Positions 22,501 through 35,890 of a stretch of DNA of 64,000 nt are shown here, piece by piece. The notes below the pieces were generated by a model. The model saw only the letters and a list, made by a program, of their open reading frames with translations. It ran no database searches and had not been told where the DNA came from. A program made the position numbers and the translations under genes. This DNA comes from Liolophura sinensis (taxonomy: Eukaryota; Mollusca; Polyplacophora; Chitonida; Chitonidae): NCBI RefSeq assembly GCF_032854445.1, contig NC_088297.1, positions 17,373,127 to 17,437,126 of the forward strand, read 5' to 3'. Position 1 is the stretch's first letter. Every line of letters begins with the position of its first letter.

Positions 22501-25477
22501 TATTGGTGGGAAACATGTGGTTACAAGGCCTGTGCCCATTTTCACAAAAATGTCTTCTACGCAAAAAGTTACAAGAACTTTTTTTTCAGTTTAGTGAAAG
22601 TGGGCCTAGTTTAATAACATCTGAAATTTCTACATGAACATTCTAAAAATTGGTCATATTTCCCTGTAATCCACTGCTAGAGATACACTATACGTGTATG
22701 AGTTGTGAGGATTGAGAAATGACTTGTCCACGTTGATGTTCATGACCAACACCATTTGTCTAGGTCACGGATTTCCCTTTCGTAAATGCAGATGCATGCA
22801 TTCAATAAAAAAAAAACAAAAATAGTATATGACCCTCTTCCTAATTGCATGTCACCTGCATCAGCCAAACTGCATTCCGTTTTATTAAAACTATACATGC
22901 AACCTTGTCCTGTCAACATAATCATTACATTAATTCCATAATTTAATCATATGACACATACATATACATTTCAAAGTTTTGATGCGTAAAACATACATGT
23001 GAATGAACGTGTCAGTGTCAATTTGCTGGTGAAGTGCCGTAGAACTAGTATACTATTTAGAAAACCTCTACTTTGAACACATTTGCCGAAACAGAGTGCT
23101 AGTAGCTGAAAGAATTTTAGAATTCTGACTTTGATTGTGGGACAACCTTTCTAACCATGTTGCTAACTCCCAACTCCAACCATGAACTTGTCCAGATGTA
23201 CTACAAACATTAGATCTATTACTGGCAGCTAATCAGGGAATGAAAATCTCAGGATTCATCCAGAAGTCCACTGGATTTAAGAAAAGTATTAAAGTGAGTG
23301 CTATATGTCTCTCAAAATGGCTGCTAAAATGATGACTGTTCAGTATTGTCAAACTTTTGGCAGTTACTGCCCCTTCATTTCATACCGTTGTTGTTGGTGA
23401 CATTACTCTTCCCGATTCGCTGAGTGAAGCGCTCAAGTCATGAAAAGTAGATACCAGTGTGTGTGCTAGGAATCAGAGGGAAGCAGGAATCTGAAATCTG
23501 TGCGATGATCTAGACACTAAGGTTTCAATAGAATTTACAATGCATCTAGCTTTGTTTCGTTCTTTTTTTAAGCGTGGTTTTCTAGTTAAAGCAACGAAGT
23601 AAAAGCTAGCCTACACAAAGAAGGTCAACGTGCTGAACGAAAGATGACTGTATTCACATACAATGACTGACAATCACTCTCAAGCTGTACATCTATATTG
23701 CTTTCATACAGTACTTGACAGTAATCGATGGATCCAACACATCCCATGTCCCACCACCCCTTCTTGTGACAATCTTATTGTCGTTCCATTCCCAGGGAAT
23801 GCAACTGTGACGTCAAGACATCACAGAAAGACCTAACATTTGTAACCAATGTGATTAGGAATGGTCAATTGCGTGTTCCTGATTGACACTTTGGAAAGGT
23901 CTATACAGTATTTCAGGTCATAACATAACCCCATGCCATACACACTGCCTTCATTCTCTGATATATATGTATCACTGTTTCTCACCACATGCCCCTGGGA
24001 AAGTTATCTCCTTTGTCAGACACATTCATGGTACCAGTTACACTTTTCATAAACAGAACAAACGACCTATACCAACATCTATATTGCTGTCTGTTTACTG
24101 ACAATGATCTCCCCTCTGTCAGTCTGGGACGACTTGTCCAAATATTAAAATCATCACAGGCACGATTTATCGACTATTCATAATAGAAACAATGTCAAGT
24201 TACTGTACTATATGATGTGTTTGTGAAACAAAGCTGCATGTTCACCTAACCAGAAACTTACAAACTTGTTTGGAGCACCGCAAGTTCATGTGGCTTAGGA
24301 TGGTTTAAAAAAATAAAAAAAGCTTTTTGACTTGCAGATATACTTATGTTAAAGTGGAACTGAATAAATGATGAACAAAATCAGACATTATCAGAGGAGC
24401 TTCCAAATTGGAGTGTACTGCTAAAAATGTCCTTAATACATAGGCAAACGTTAATGGAGTCTTGTCATTTTTAGCAGAGCATTGTAGTATAATTTTTATC
24501 CCATCTGATCATTCTAACTTTAGTCAAAATAGAAAATGTAAATGACCCCAAAATATCGCTTTTGGCAAATTGCTTTGCTGGACAACCAAAAATCTATTTG
24601 GAGTCCATAGAAAGATCAAGAGTACTAATGCTTTGTAGACAGCCTGTAACACTGTTGTTCAGTTACATATACATGTACCTGTATATACAGTGCTGAGGAC
24701 CTCCCAAGGAGTGATGTGAACCTCAAAGGTGGGCTTTGTTTATCGTGGACCCTCACCTCCCTGATCTGCTGAAGAGCCCTTAATGGCTTAATGTGGCTAT
24801 GGGCACAAGAATCGTGACCCAGCCCTACACCAATTCCAATTTGGTAAACAGTAGCCGGAGGGGGGGTGCTTACATCCACATTCTAATTCCACGCCAGCCA
24901 GCCAAGAGGTGGAGGTTTCAATCCTGTATGCCTAAGCCCAGTATAAGCCTGTCATTCGTAAACATCCGGTATCCATGGTTATTTTCAATTAACACTGCGT
25001 CTTGAGTGTTCCCCGCTGGGTGTCCTGGTATTTGATGAGCACAGAAACGCGGGGCATCTGATAAATGTTCACAATAAGCACATAAGCCCATTACTGCTCT
25101 ATTAAAGGGCTGTGGTCTGGCACCGTATCCTCGGGTTCTTTTCTTAAGGCCTTAATCTGATATGCTGCATTAATGAATTATGAGCAGCAATGTAATTGGA
25201 GCTTCACACCAGGGCAGGATGCAGCCCAGTCCACCTTCCCGACTCCCACCTGCCCCCGCCCTATTGTTTGCTTACTAGTATTCACATACAGCCTAATTCT
25301 TCTAATAAGTTTTAGGACAGATATTAGTAGTGTTGGAAGCAAAGATGTGTATGAATATGTTGTTCATTAGACGGACTAACAATGTGAAAAAACAAAGAAA
25401 CTAAATATTCCTGTTACATGTATGTTGGCTAAATAGAGCAGATCAGGCGTCCCAAAAATCAGAAGATTGAGGTAACC

Positions 25478-25563
25478 GTATATAGCTAGAGGTGTATAAA
25501 TACACTAAATTACCCGCCCCTTACCCTATATAGCTAGAGGTGTATAAATACACTAAATTACCC
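25478..25563 (+). repeat. Tandem duplication of about 45 bases
   Basis: TATATAGCTAGAGGTGTATA and the following AATACACTAAATTACCC appear twice, separated by a few C-rich bases. The two copies are almost identical. Confidence 0.8.
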
Positions 25564-26254
25564 ACCCCCTCCCCCCTCCAGGACAAAAAAAAAAAAAGAA
25601 CTCTCCTGTAAATTTTTCATTGGGTATTGGGTGGAATACCTATTTTTATTTTTGTCTAAGTGTTAATTTCTAATCCCTATCTCTTCCATTGGCTAAAATT
25701 AAAAAAAAAAAAATACCTGCCAATCATCCCTATTATTTCTAGGGAAGTTTACTAGGCTTAGTTTACCCCCAATAAATAATGTCTGACTGTCTTGGGTGGC
25801 TGAATTTCTTGAGAATTTACCATACGTATACACATACAGTGTATATATATGATAACAGGAAATTTGAAAGTTTTTCAAACCATTCTACATGCACACGTTG
25901 CTCTGCCTCTAAAAAGTACTACACACAGAGCTCAACAATGTTACTCCCTCACCTGGATACATCCAGGCTCATAGAGAAGATATGTCATTGTGACAACTAG
26001 CTGTCATCATGGCAACCGTTCAGCTGGGGGTAAGGTTACAATATTCTTCAAAGAAACCACCCCCTAGGGAGATAGTATACATGTATGGTTTCATCAGGGA
26101 GAGCCCTAGAGCCCCTTACTTAAGCCAGTATCATGTAACCCTAACTCAGACACTCATGCCTGCCAGCCTTCCACAGAGAAAAGGCATGTAATGTTACATA
26201 CCCAGTACTCTACTTCTTCAACCTTAAGTTTGCAAGACGTTAACTCTAGCATAT

Positions 26255-26415
26255 TCTGAGGACACCGTTCAGTGTAGATTAATAAAACTGTACTTTTTGT
26301 GAAGCGCTGACATTGCCCAACTCTATCAATGTAGTTTTGTCTATAAAAACAAGTGAAAAAAACTCATAAACTGTACTGAAAGTTGCTCTTACTTGATGCG
26401 ATAAGGTTGAGGAAC
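26255..26415 (+). repeat. Dispersed repeat family 2
   Basis: It contains TGTACTTTTTGTGAAGCGCT, CAATGTAGTTTTGTCTATAA and AAGGTTGAGGAAC, in the same order as the copies at 45530 and 59055. Confidence 0.6.
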
Positions 26416-26608
26416 GCGTACACCTTTACACGTGCACACATGCGCATGTAAATATGAAGTCATGCTGACATTTACGCAACAAGCGCTAATGACTCTCCAG
26501 CTCAACAGTACAGCAAACCTTTTGCTGCTGACATCCTGCTTCTATTACATGGTGTATATGGTGTATATGTACACAGATTGTTTGTTTGCAATCACCCCAA
26601 GATCTAGA

Positions 26609-26988
26609 GTGAGTGAGTAAGTGAGTGCTTGGGGTATAACGTCGTACTTAACAAATTTTCAGTCATAAGACGACGAAGGAATCCTTAGAGTGCATGTAAT
26701 GTGCCTCCTTGTTGCAGGATGGATTTCTACAGCTCTCTTATCTAGTGCTGCTTCACTGGGACAACTTACCGAAGGCAAGTAAGGCGTCCTGCCCGAGCCA
26801 TTATACCGATACGGGTCAACCAGTCATTGCACTATCCCCTTCATGCTGAACGCCAAGCGAGGAAGTTACACAACTTCCTCTTTTAAAGTCTTAGGTGTGA
26901 CTCGACCTAGGATTCACCCTGGACCTACTCTCGAAGCAGAAGCTCAGCCAACTGTGCTATCAGGCCTGTCCCCCCCCCCCCCCCCCCA
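26609..26988 (-). mobile_element. SINE family B, full length
   Basis: This is the reference copy of the second SINE family. Its tail is (GTGA)n-like at 26609. The body carries GCTTGGGGTATAACGTCGTA, and the tRNA-like head (AGCACAGTTGGCTGAGC on the minus strand) is next to a C17-18 run. Perfect 13-base flanks CCCAAGATCTAGA occur at about 26596-26608 and 26989-27001, evidence of target-primed insertion. Confidence 0.9.
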
Positions 26989-27714
26989 CCCAAGATCTAG
27001 AAAATACTTGTATCTCCCAACGCCTTCAACATGTGCGTTTCATCTACTACTGTATTTCACCCTAAGTTAAGCAATTTTTCAAGTGGTACAGTTTGCTTGA
27101 TTCCAATTGATTCATTCAGTTTGTAGAGTCCTTTAAGAGTTAAATTCTGCATTAAACGTTTTATTAATTTCTCTTCAGAAAAACTTTGAGATGGCATCAA
27201 AAGTATCATTTTAATGCCTTTATGTGTTTCTAAAAGAGCAATTTTACAAAACCAAACTAAAGATAAAATGCAGTATTTTGATGTTCTTTTCCATTGCAAA
27301 GCTCGAATCCAATTCTCCTGTTGTCTTCTTTATAATAAATCCACTGTACCCCCATGATTTGCTATTTTCACGTTCCTTTGGATGACTGTTCACTTACATT
27401 TACATTTCTCACAACAGCAAATTGCACAAAATTATATTTTGTACTTTCATGCATGCACATGTACTTTTGTTGGGATCTACACATTAACTACCATCACAGG
27501 TCTGGAAGAAAAATACAGTTTATTATCTGTTTATATCTGACTGCTGTTTGACATCATACTACAACAATTTTTCGTTTAACATACAGTGGTGGCAAGTTAA
27601 CGTTAATGTGAGCATAATTCTGACGAGGAATACTGCTATCGGTACTGGTAAGAACACATTTTGAAACCTGTGCTGGAAAACGAAAAGACATATTGTGATT
27701 CTAAACCCTTTTCA

Positions 27715-27890
27715 CATGTATGCAATGTTTTCTGAAGGCTTTCTTCTGTGTAGACTGTAACAATTACAGATGTCCTTTAAACGAAGCCCTGAAACCTGGC
27801 CAATCCAACCAATGTAGTTTTGTCTCCAAAAACCAAATCACAAAAGTGCATAAATTGGACTGAAAGTTGATCTTTCATAAGTGCATGTGG
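27715..27890 (+). repeat. Dispersed repeat family 2
   Basis: It shares TGTGTAGACTGTAACAATTA, CCTGGCCAATCCAACCAATG and GAAAGTTGATCTTTCATA with the copies at 7935 and 59055. Confidence 0.6.
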
Positions 27891-28069
27891 TACATGTAAT
27901 TCTGTCTCGATGGTGGTATTAAATAAGACCATAGTATCGATCCAATATAATGGCAATTATGTCAGCTTCCTACATGTAAGCAATAATATTTTTACTGTGA
28001 AAACGGCAAATATACATTGGTACGTATTTGGCCGAGTTTTAATTCTGACACCCACTACATGGTAATATT

Positions 28070-28075
<6 letters not shown>

Positions 28076-28101
<26 letters not shown>
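28076..28101. repeat. (AT)n microsatellite
   Basis: An uninterrupted AT dinucleotide run. Confidence 0.95.
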
Positions 28102-28105
<4 letters not shown>

Positions 28106-28789
28106 GCAGTTTGGAGCCCATCACCTGAATATACCATCATATGCATGCTGAAAAGCCAAAGCTGAGCCGGAGCGTGATACATTTATAAAAATTTATATAT
28201 GTATATATAGAATTTATATAAAGTTCTATTAATAATGCCTTTCTTTTCAGGAAAAAATAAAGCTACAATTTGGATTTTTCATTCAGTGCTTTCTTTTTAG
28301 GTTCAATATGTCGCCTTGAACAATATCTAAACATTTATATTTTCTGGTGCTTTTTTTAAGTGTTCAGTATGACCGTCCACAGGGTTTGAACCACTGTCCT
28401 TTGAGGATGGCCTCAGCACAATCTAAACAGCAGTTCCAGTATTTCATCTAGGGAATAGACTAACAATCGCATTGCGTCTTCAGCAAAACTAAATTCCAGA
28501 AAAGTACAGCTCACTAAAAATCTAACAATCAAAAATGCACAAACCTGGAATCCAAATCAAAAGCATTAACATATCCATAAAATAAAACATCATGATGCTT
28601 TGTTTCATATGACACATTCCTATAAACCAAATTCAAAACATTTCAGCGAGCATACAGTTAATCTAACATTTCCATACATTGTTTTCAGTAAATTTTCTAA
28701 CACTACTTCATCAGAAACCAGCTGAAACTTGTTTTTCCCGAAACTGATTCCAAAAAAAAACAACAAAAACTAAACTTTGCCATACTTAC

Positions 28790-28940
28790 ATCACTAAACA
28801 GGTGATCTGGGATCTGACCTCTGACCTCGGGTCGTCTCCGAACACGAACACAGCACCTGCCTGCTCACATGACTTACTGTGCTGTGCCACATTCTTCACG
28901 TTCAACAAAATGGTGGGAGCGGGCCGATTTCTCTCCACGC
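28790..28940 (-). CDS. Probable upstream coding exon of the same gene (unrecognised N-terminal segment)
   Basis: This 151-base stretch is bounded by a good acceptor (TTTTTGTCGTGTTTTCAG type at 28941 onward) and a consensus donor GTAAGT at 28789-28784. Only one frame is open: it enters after one base and leaves with AT. Joined to exon 12201-11970 the split codon is ATG (Met), and the frame runs on into KKSDPGK. The 49 codons read as a plausible globular or linker segment, with VERNRPAPTILLNV, then AGAVFVFGDD and SEVRSQITCLV. I do not recognise it from any TMCC. It could belong to a lineage-specific N-terminus of this gene or to a different transcript. The splice sites and frame are seen; linkage to TMCC is inferred. 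Confidence 0.6.
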
Positions 28941-28986
28941 CTGAAAACACGACAAAATATTTGTGAGTCCAATGATGCCAGTGAGA

Positions 28987-29182
28987 TTTATTTATTTATT
29001 TGATTGGTGTTTTACGCCGTACTAAAGAATATTTCACTTATATGATGGCGGCCAGCATTATGGTGGGTGGAAACCGGGCAGGGCCAAGGGGAAACCCACG
29101 ACCATCCGCAGGTTGCTGACAGACCTTCCCGCGTACAGCCGGAGAGGAAGCCAGCATGAGCTGGACTTTAACTCACAGCGAA
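28987..29182 (-). mobile_element. SINE family A, 5'-truncated
   Basis: The (ATTT)n tail and central block are near consensus; the tRNA head is cut in the region after ACTCACAGCG. The 12-base duplication ATGCCAGTGAGA is perfect (28975-28986, 29183-29194), so the truncation dates from insertion. It lies 47 bases upstream of the probable exon at 28940. Confidence 0.92.
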
Positions 29183-29208
29183 ATGCCAGTGAGACAATTT
29201 CTGTCTAG

Positions 29209-29214
<6 letters not shown>

Positions 29215-29269
<55 letters not shown>
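29215..29269. repeat. (TA)n microsatellite
   Basis: About 27 TA units; ORFs through it on both strands read Ile-Tyr repeats and are not genes. Confidence 0.95.
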
Positions 29270-29270
<1 letters not shown>

Positions 29271-29416
29271 GATACAATCTTTGCCAGTCCACAGATGCTA
29301 AAAGGACATTTCTCTTCATGTCAGAAAGCTCTACAATATCTTGTAACCTCAATGACCTTAACAATACAATTAATGGTAGAAGCAGGCATATTTTCATCCA
29401 TGTTAAAATACAAGAT

Positions 29417-29765
29417 ACTCCTTGACTACAATGCAGCATACATGTAAATTAGAGCTACACACAAGCATAACTCCTTGACTACAATGCAGCATACATGTAA
29501 ATTAGAGCTTAACCCAAGTATAACTCCTTGACTACAATGCAGCAAACATGTAAATTAGAGCTAAACAAAAGTATAACTCCTTGACTACAATGCAGCAAAC
29601 ATGTAAATTAGAGCTAAACACAGGCATAACTCCTTGACTACAATGCAACATACATGTAAATTAGAGCTCAACACAAATATAACTCCTTGATTTCAATGCA
29701 ACATACATTGCATTGAATTAGAGCTAAGCACAAGTATAACTTCTTGACTACAATGCAGCATAGAC
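29417..29765 (+). repeat. 53-bp minisatellite
   Basis: About 6.5 units with core CTCCTTGACTACAATGCAGC followed by ATACATGTAAATTAGAGCTA. The last two units are diverged. Confidence 0.92.
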
Positions 29766-31061
29766 TGGAGCTGGCAGACTTCCTTTGATAACTGTAATAT
29801 ACTGTACTAATAGCACAACTAGTGGTTGGAACCAGATCAATCTGTCCATGTCTGTGTAACTCTTTGAACACAGAGACTACACAATACAATAATTGGAATT
29901 TCCTTTCATGCTAGGATTTACAGGTACAAATCTGTGATATAATGAAACAAGCTTAGTTGATGTCAAATTACATGTACTGTTCATGTACCATTCTCAGTAT
30001 GTGCTAGCCTCTTTTCAAAAGAGAAAGCTGTGATTGCAAAGAAATCCAAGATGGCCATTGACAGCCATAATGGAGGATTTCTGAGCTTCATTGGTTGAAA
30101 CTTTGTATGCAAGTTTGGAAGAATGCAAACACTGCCACTGAAATGAAGGTCTTTCTAAACCTCAATACCAACAACAACTAATGCGCTAAGAAAATTTGTT
30201 ACCATGGACACCATGAAAGTGATGGGAAATGTAACAAACAAAAAAAACAACAACAACAAAACATTAAAGTGCTCATGAACCAATTGTCATGCAAAATCAT
30301 GACAGAGATACTGTCCCGAAAACAAAGTTCCCACCGCAAACAGAAACTGTTTCTGAAATGTCCGAAATAAAACCTATTTATTTATCTATCTACATGCAAT
30401 TATCGCTACACTCCAGCACTTTCAAGCATATATACACATACCATTAGCTTCAAATAAAGTACCCAGAAATCTGCTACTTTTGTCATTTTACTACCAAACT
30501 TCCGGTCGTAGTACTACACATGTACATATATCTGCAGAGAATAAGTGTCACAAGTTAAATAAATGAAAACTATACTCAACAGCTTTGACTGCTGTTATTG
30601 TTATTGTTGGCGAGAGAGAGAAACAGGTGATTTCCAGAAGATGACCTGATACATGATACATTCATAGGACAGGATGACAATACTACCAGCCAGCTTATAA
30701 CAGGCCACACAGCCACAAATATACCACAATGACCATGGCTGACAAAGGGTCAACAATATAGTGCTTTACAGGGTAACTAGGACATGGCAGCTACCCCCGA
30801 AGATTACAGTGATCACAGAATCACATGTATGTGCGTACTTATGGGTACTTGTATGACTAACGATGAACAGGTTCATCCACATGACTTTGTAATCCTTCCT
30901 ATTAGCATATTTGTGAAGTGAGTGTAGTCAGGCACTCTGCTACATAAATGTGTCTAATTTGCTACATCCGCAGCCAGAGGCAGTATACCCATCATGTAGA
31001 ATTAGGTTATCATGTTCGATATGAACAGCTGCAATCAAGGAGCATCAGTGATACTTTTGTC

Positions 31062-31160
31062 AAAAAAAACATCTGGTTATAGCAACACAAAATCTGACTA
31101 CAGCATCACGAAATCTGGCTATAGCAATACAAAATCTGACTTTAGTCACACAAAATCAGA
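31062..31160 (+). repeat. 22-bp short tandem repeat
   Basis: Four to five imperfect copies of AAAATCTGACTACAGCATCA. A looser array of roughly 31-base units with GGCTCATCCAAGA-type cores follows at about 31385-31600. Confidence 0.75.
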
Positions 31161-32314
31161 ATGAAGTGGAATAAAATTTGACTTTAATGAGACTGAGTAA
31201 CGCCCAAAGTGCTGCAATATCATACACATGTACAACAGCAACAGTGGAATAGAACACAGAGTTACATAACTGAGAGGTTATAACAATAAACTTACAAGGA
31301 CGAGTTTTCAGCATTGTTTGATAAAAAGAAACATTCACTATGGTTCATTTAGGAGCTGCATAACTTCATCCAAGAAAGGTACAGTTTAGCTCATCCATGA
31401 ATCATGAAGATTTGGCTCATCCAAGATTTGTGCAACTTGGCTCATTCAGCAATGATGCAGCTTGGCTCATCAAAGAACAGGGTAAACATCCACATGAACA
31501 ATACCATTTGATTCAGAAGAACAGCACAATCTGACTCATTCCAGAACAGAGTACCATGGCTCATTCAACAAAATGATACAATCTTGCTTGATCATCCAAA
31601 AACTGCACCAAACACTCAAGCCAAGAACGCTGCACCAGTGCAAGTACATGCCGGTCATTCAAGAAGAGCTTACAGTCACTTTGGCTTGATCTTCAACAAA
31701 CTGACTCATTTGTAATAACCCTTCAATCTTGATTTCATTGTACATGTCTCTTTTTCACCCTTATTGTATACGGTACACATGAAGTTGCGTGCAATTTTCA
31801 CAGTTCTCCGCTATACCTACGTACACACCTATACATGTATGTACCTCACAGATTATCAAATCATGGCGCTATTCTCTGTACATGAGTATCAGCCGATCAC
31901 CACCTGATCAGCTGATCATGTCATAAATCCTTTGTGCCAAACCCTGGAGTTAACCAGCTGTGAAAGAACTGTACTGGTTGACCACGTCTTGAATTACAAT
32001 TTGGGAATAGACTATGAGCATTATAAATGTACACATGTAACATGCACCTATAGAAAAGGGTCACTGTGTTATGAGGCTATAGTGTAACTGTGGTCTGTGG
32101 TATAATCACCAGTGACTAACCCCAGGATTACAGTAAATCACAAAGCAAGAGTAGTGGGTCAAAAGGTCAGGTGGTGTATCAATTCTAAACTGAACCCTTA
32201 ATCAAGTAATTAGATCTTAGTTAACATGTACCAATTATTACTGTATTTATTTCATGTTTAAGTTAAATTATTTTGGATTGTTTGGATTGCGATACTGGCC
32301 TTTTATCATAGAGT

Positions 32315-32637
32315 GAGTGAGTGCTTGGGGTCTAACGTCGTACTTAACAACTTTTCAGTCATATGACAACAAAGGAATCCATAGAGTGCATGTGCCTCTT
32401 TGGTGCAAGACGGATTTCCACTGCTCTTTTATCTAGTGCTGTTTCTTGGGATGACTTACTGAAGGCGAGTAAGTGCCTTGCCCGAGCCATATACTGATAC
32501 GGGTCAACCAGTCCTTGCACTATCCCCTTCGTGCTGAACGCCAAGCGAGGAAGACTTCCCTTTTTAAGGTTTTAGGCGTGAGTCGACCCAGGATTGACCC
32601 TGGTTCAACTGCTCCTGAAGAGGACGCTCTACCATTT
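32315..32637 (-). mobile_element. SINE family B
   Basis: The body and tail match the 26609 copy closely (GAGTGAGTGCTTGGGGTCTA, CCTTGCCCGAGCCATATACT). The outer part of the head is missing. Short flanks TCATAGA occur on both sides. Confidence 0.85.
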
Positions 32638-33030
32638 ACTCATAGAAAGCCTCATGAGAACAATACGGGGCCAAATACATGTACATGTTCAGAAACTGGT
32701 ATCTTTGAATGAGAGCTATTTTATCATGGTTACTTGCAAGAACAGTATATAAAGTGTTGTTTCTTGCAATACGAGGGAATCACACACGGTTCCCCCAAAA
32801 GGTCTAGTAATTATATGTGGGTACATAATCTGTGTATACAATATATACTGTCTGGCTGAGAATACAACATCATTTTCATTGTAAAATATAATGTACTGCA
32901 CAGTACAATGCAGATCCAGTTACAGTATTAGGTCCTAAGAAAATGAATTGCTCTATACAATCACTGATAAAACAACAGAATAACACTGGTCATGATGGAT
33001 TCTTAAACACTGGCCAAGTACATGTAGGTT

Positions 33031-33164
33031 TGCCAGCAACCTGCTAATGGTTGTGGGCTTTTCCCAGGCTCTTCTTGGTTTCTTCTGTCATAGTGCTGCA
33101 GTCATATAAGTGAAATATCCTTGAATACAACATAGAACACCAATCAAATAAATAAATAAATAAA
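33031..33164 (+). mobile_element. SINE family A, 5'-truncated, plus orientation
   Basis: It starts at CCAGCAACCTGCTAATGG within the central block and ends in a (AAAT)n tail. No head and no clear target duplication. Confidence 0.8.
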
Positions 33165-33284
33165 CATCAAATGTACTTTGAGCCAAATGAAATCTATAAA
33201 TTTCCTTTTATCACTGTATACACTGCAAGATGAAATATACTTTTACATGTACATGTATATCTACAGCACTCACTGTGGGGGGTG

Positions 33285-33319
33285 GGGGGGAGGGTTTTTT
33301 TTTTTTTTTTTTTTTTTTG
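33285..33319. repeat. G-rich then poly-T tract
   Basis: A GGGGGGTGGGGGGGAGGG stretch is followed directly by about 24 T residues. Confidence 0.9.
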
Positions 33320-33911
33320 TACATGTAGCTGGAATAAGCAATTTTGGCAAAGTTTCAAATATCGATGCTCTTATTAGCCAGGCACCATCGTCATTAAACC
33401 AGATTAAACCGGCTAGCTGAGTTCCATCGACCAAGCAAGATCAACAAGAACCCTGATTATGAATGTTCCTCCTGCATGTACATTTTCCATACACAATATT
33501 ATAAAAGCAAAATGGCGTCATTCTTCACAATGTTCAAACAAGAATTATCTTTGGCTCTTAATAACCTCATGTCATACATGTATTTATCGCTATATTCAGT
33601 AACCATGGCAACAGACATGAGAACAGACTTGCACACGCCCAAGCCAGAAATTCCACTACAAATACTGTCTGGTGCAGTTGGTGCAAATGAACCTAGAACC
33701 CTATCCACTATGAATGCATCTTTTGTGAATTAAAGTATTATATATATAAAGTAAAAAGGCTCTTATGATTTCTAGTCTTCTATTTCTTCCCAAAACAAAA
33801 CAGAAGGTCCCAAAACTGATTCATTCCACTGCCCATTTTTAAAGCAACTCTCCCAAAAAACGCTGAAAGGATTTTTCTTGGACAAAATCTCATTAACATG
33901 AACAAGATTAA

Positions 33912-34066
33912 TTTATTTATTTATTTGATTGGTGTTTTATGCCCTACTCAAGAATATTTGACATATACGACGGTGGCCAGCATTATGGTGACAGGAAACC
34001 GGGCAGAACCCGGCGGAGACCCTTGACCATCTGCAGGTTGCTGGCAGGCCTTCCCATGTATGGCTG
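33912..34066 (-). mobile_element. SINE family A, 5'-truncated
   Basis: Tail and central block are present; the copy stops shortly after GGCCTTCCCATG. Flanks AACAAGATTAA and AACCAGATTAA match at 10 of 11 bases. Confidence 0.88.
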
Positions 34067-34924
34067 AACCAGATTAAATACCTACAAATATGACCATGCA
34101 GTGACACATATTTGCATTCTTCATTACACACTTCACTTTTTGTACTGTGTTCTGATTACATACATTATGTCTGTTTTTCCATTTCTGTTGCCTTTTAAAA
34201 ACATAAAGGCATAGGTGCACATTATGGACAGAAGTACATGTAATAAACAAAACTCTAAATGAAAAAAAAATTGGACGAATTTTTAAAATTTTTCGGACAA
34301 GACGTGAGTTTCACATTTTAAATTTAATATTAGTTCTTCCAACATATCCATGTGTGTTATAAATAAATAAATAAATAATTTGGAGAAAACCAGATTTTGG
34401 GTGTTATTTTTTTGTGTGATATTTTTTAATTCCATGAGGATGTGGTAGTATGAAGTCGGATATCAACTTCAAGCCATAAGTTACGTCAAAAACGGAACTC
34501 AACACAACATCTACATTACAACGTTGCAATGCATCAATTTGTATGGTAATGTCCTACTGTCTGTACTATCACATGACATTATGACGGACACTGCACATGT
34601 CCATGTGGGAAAGGAACATTTCTTCTTTTCCTTAACATCCTGCACACTCATAAATTATCTCACATGTACAAGACTGTGCCATAAGCACCACTGCACATGG
34701 AAACTGGTAAAAGGCTTTAGGGCAAAACCACCAGATGTTATCAAGTACTGCAGACTACTTTCTGTTCATCACTCAGCCACAGGTCATCCATATTTAAACC
34801 ACTAGATAGATCTATGTTTACCTAAATGTGCATGTATTTGTCATCAATAATTTGTGGAATTCTGAGCAAATCTGCACAGAAACATGCGCTATTCCCCTTC
34901 CCTAACGTGTACATGTATAAACAA

Positions 34925-35080
34925 TGATTTATTTATCTGATGGCTGCACAATGTCATACTCAAGAATCTTTTGACTTACATGAATATATGATACAACAGT
35001 TGCATATGGTCTCATGGGAGGAGAGATCGGACAGAGGTACCCAGCATACCCAGGAAAAACCTCTTAACCGTGGCCAGTAA
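34925..35080 (-). mobile_element. Degenerate SINE family A
   Basis: TTTATTTATCTGATGG, CATACTCAAGAATCTTTTGA and a diverged CCCAGGAAAAACC core preserve the family A order. Confidence 0.65.
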
Positions 35081-35574
35081 CTGACACACTTGAAATCCAA
35101 CAAGTGACTTACAGATGCACGCTTCAAGGAGGAATTATGGCCAGTGATCACCAGCAAACTCCATGTAAGGAGACCTGAAAGGCCATGCAAGGGCAGTCAT
35201 CTGCTTATGTTGCCACTACAGCCCTCAGGAGCAGTCGAAGCAGGACATACCCATGATCAAGGAGCTGCAATGGGGGACTCGTAAAACTCCTTCCTGACTG
35301 TAACAAAATGGTCCAAAGCTATGAGTTCTTCTGTTCTGTCCTTTATTACATCACAATCACAATTAATGGTGCATGTGCGCTCATAAAACACTTATGTAGT
35401 CTAGAAGCACTGCAACATCGAAGAGGAAAATGATGTGTTTTACTGCGATTTGGACCATTTGTGATGCTCCTGCTCAGTCTCCCATGAAGCTGTTATCCTA
35501 GTGATGGCAAGACCATGGTAATTCCACATTTAACATACATGTACATGTAGTTCTGCAGTTCTAAAACACGAACA

Positions 35575-35890
35575 CAGTAGCTAAAGACAGGAGACCTGGG
35601 ATCAAACCCGGGTTGGGCCATAGCAAAGACTTAAAAAATAGTACCTGCGACTACCTCGCTTGGTGCTGAGCACTGAGAGATTCGAGCAAGGAAGCAAGGA
35701 AGCAAGGCTTGATGGCCCAGTGTCAGTATAATGTGACTGGACAGGATGTCATTTCTTGTGTCTCTGGTATGATACTTCAGTGGCGACAGCACCATGGCGG
35801 CATGGACTCACCCTGTCACAAGATGACAGTAAATGTACCCACACCTCCTTAAATTAGATGTTGAGTACGATGTAAAACCCAAAGAATGTA
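35575..35890 (+). mobile_element. SINE family B relative, plus orientation
   Basis: A B-box-like GGGATCAAACCCGGG near the left end, a body with GTGCTGAGCACTGAGAGATT and the tail motif TTGAGTACGATGTAAAACCC mark a tRNA-derived SINE related to the 58253 copy. The A box is degraded. Confidence 0.7.

Larger units (their letters stand above)
12202..28789 (-). other. 16.6-kb intron upstream of the linker exon
   Basis: If exon 28940-28790 is the next one upstream, this is a single 16.6-kb intron. It contains SINEs (13100, 13477, 13855, 20581, 22335, 26609), a MITE (15397-16210), two minisatellites (16659-16976, 17480-18590), a candidate cassette exon (19277), family 2 repeats (26255, 27715) and an (AT)n run (28076-28101). 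Poly-A tracts occur near 20193-20236. 11 kb of it, mainly 18.6-26 kb, is otherwise featureless unique sequence. Confidence 0.6.
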
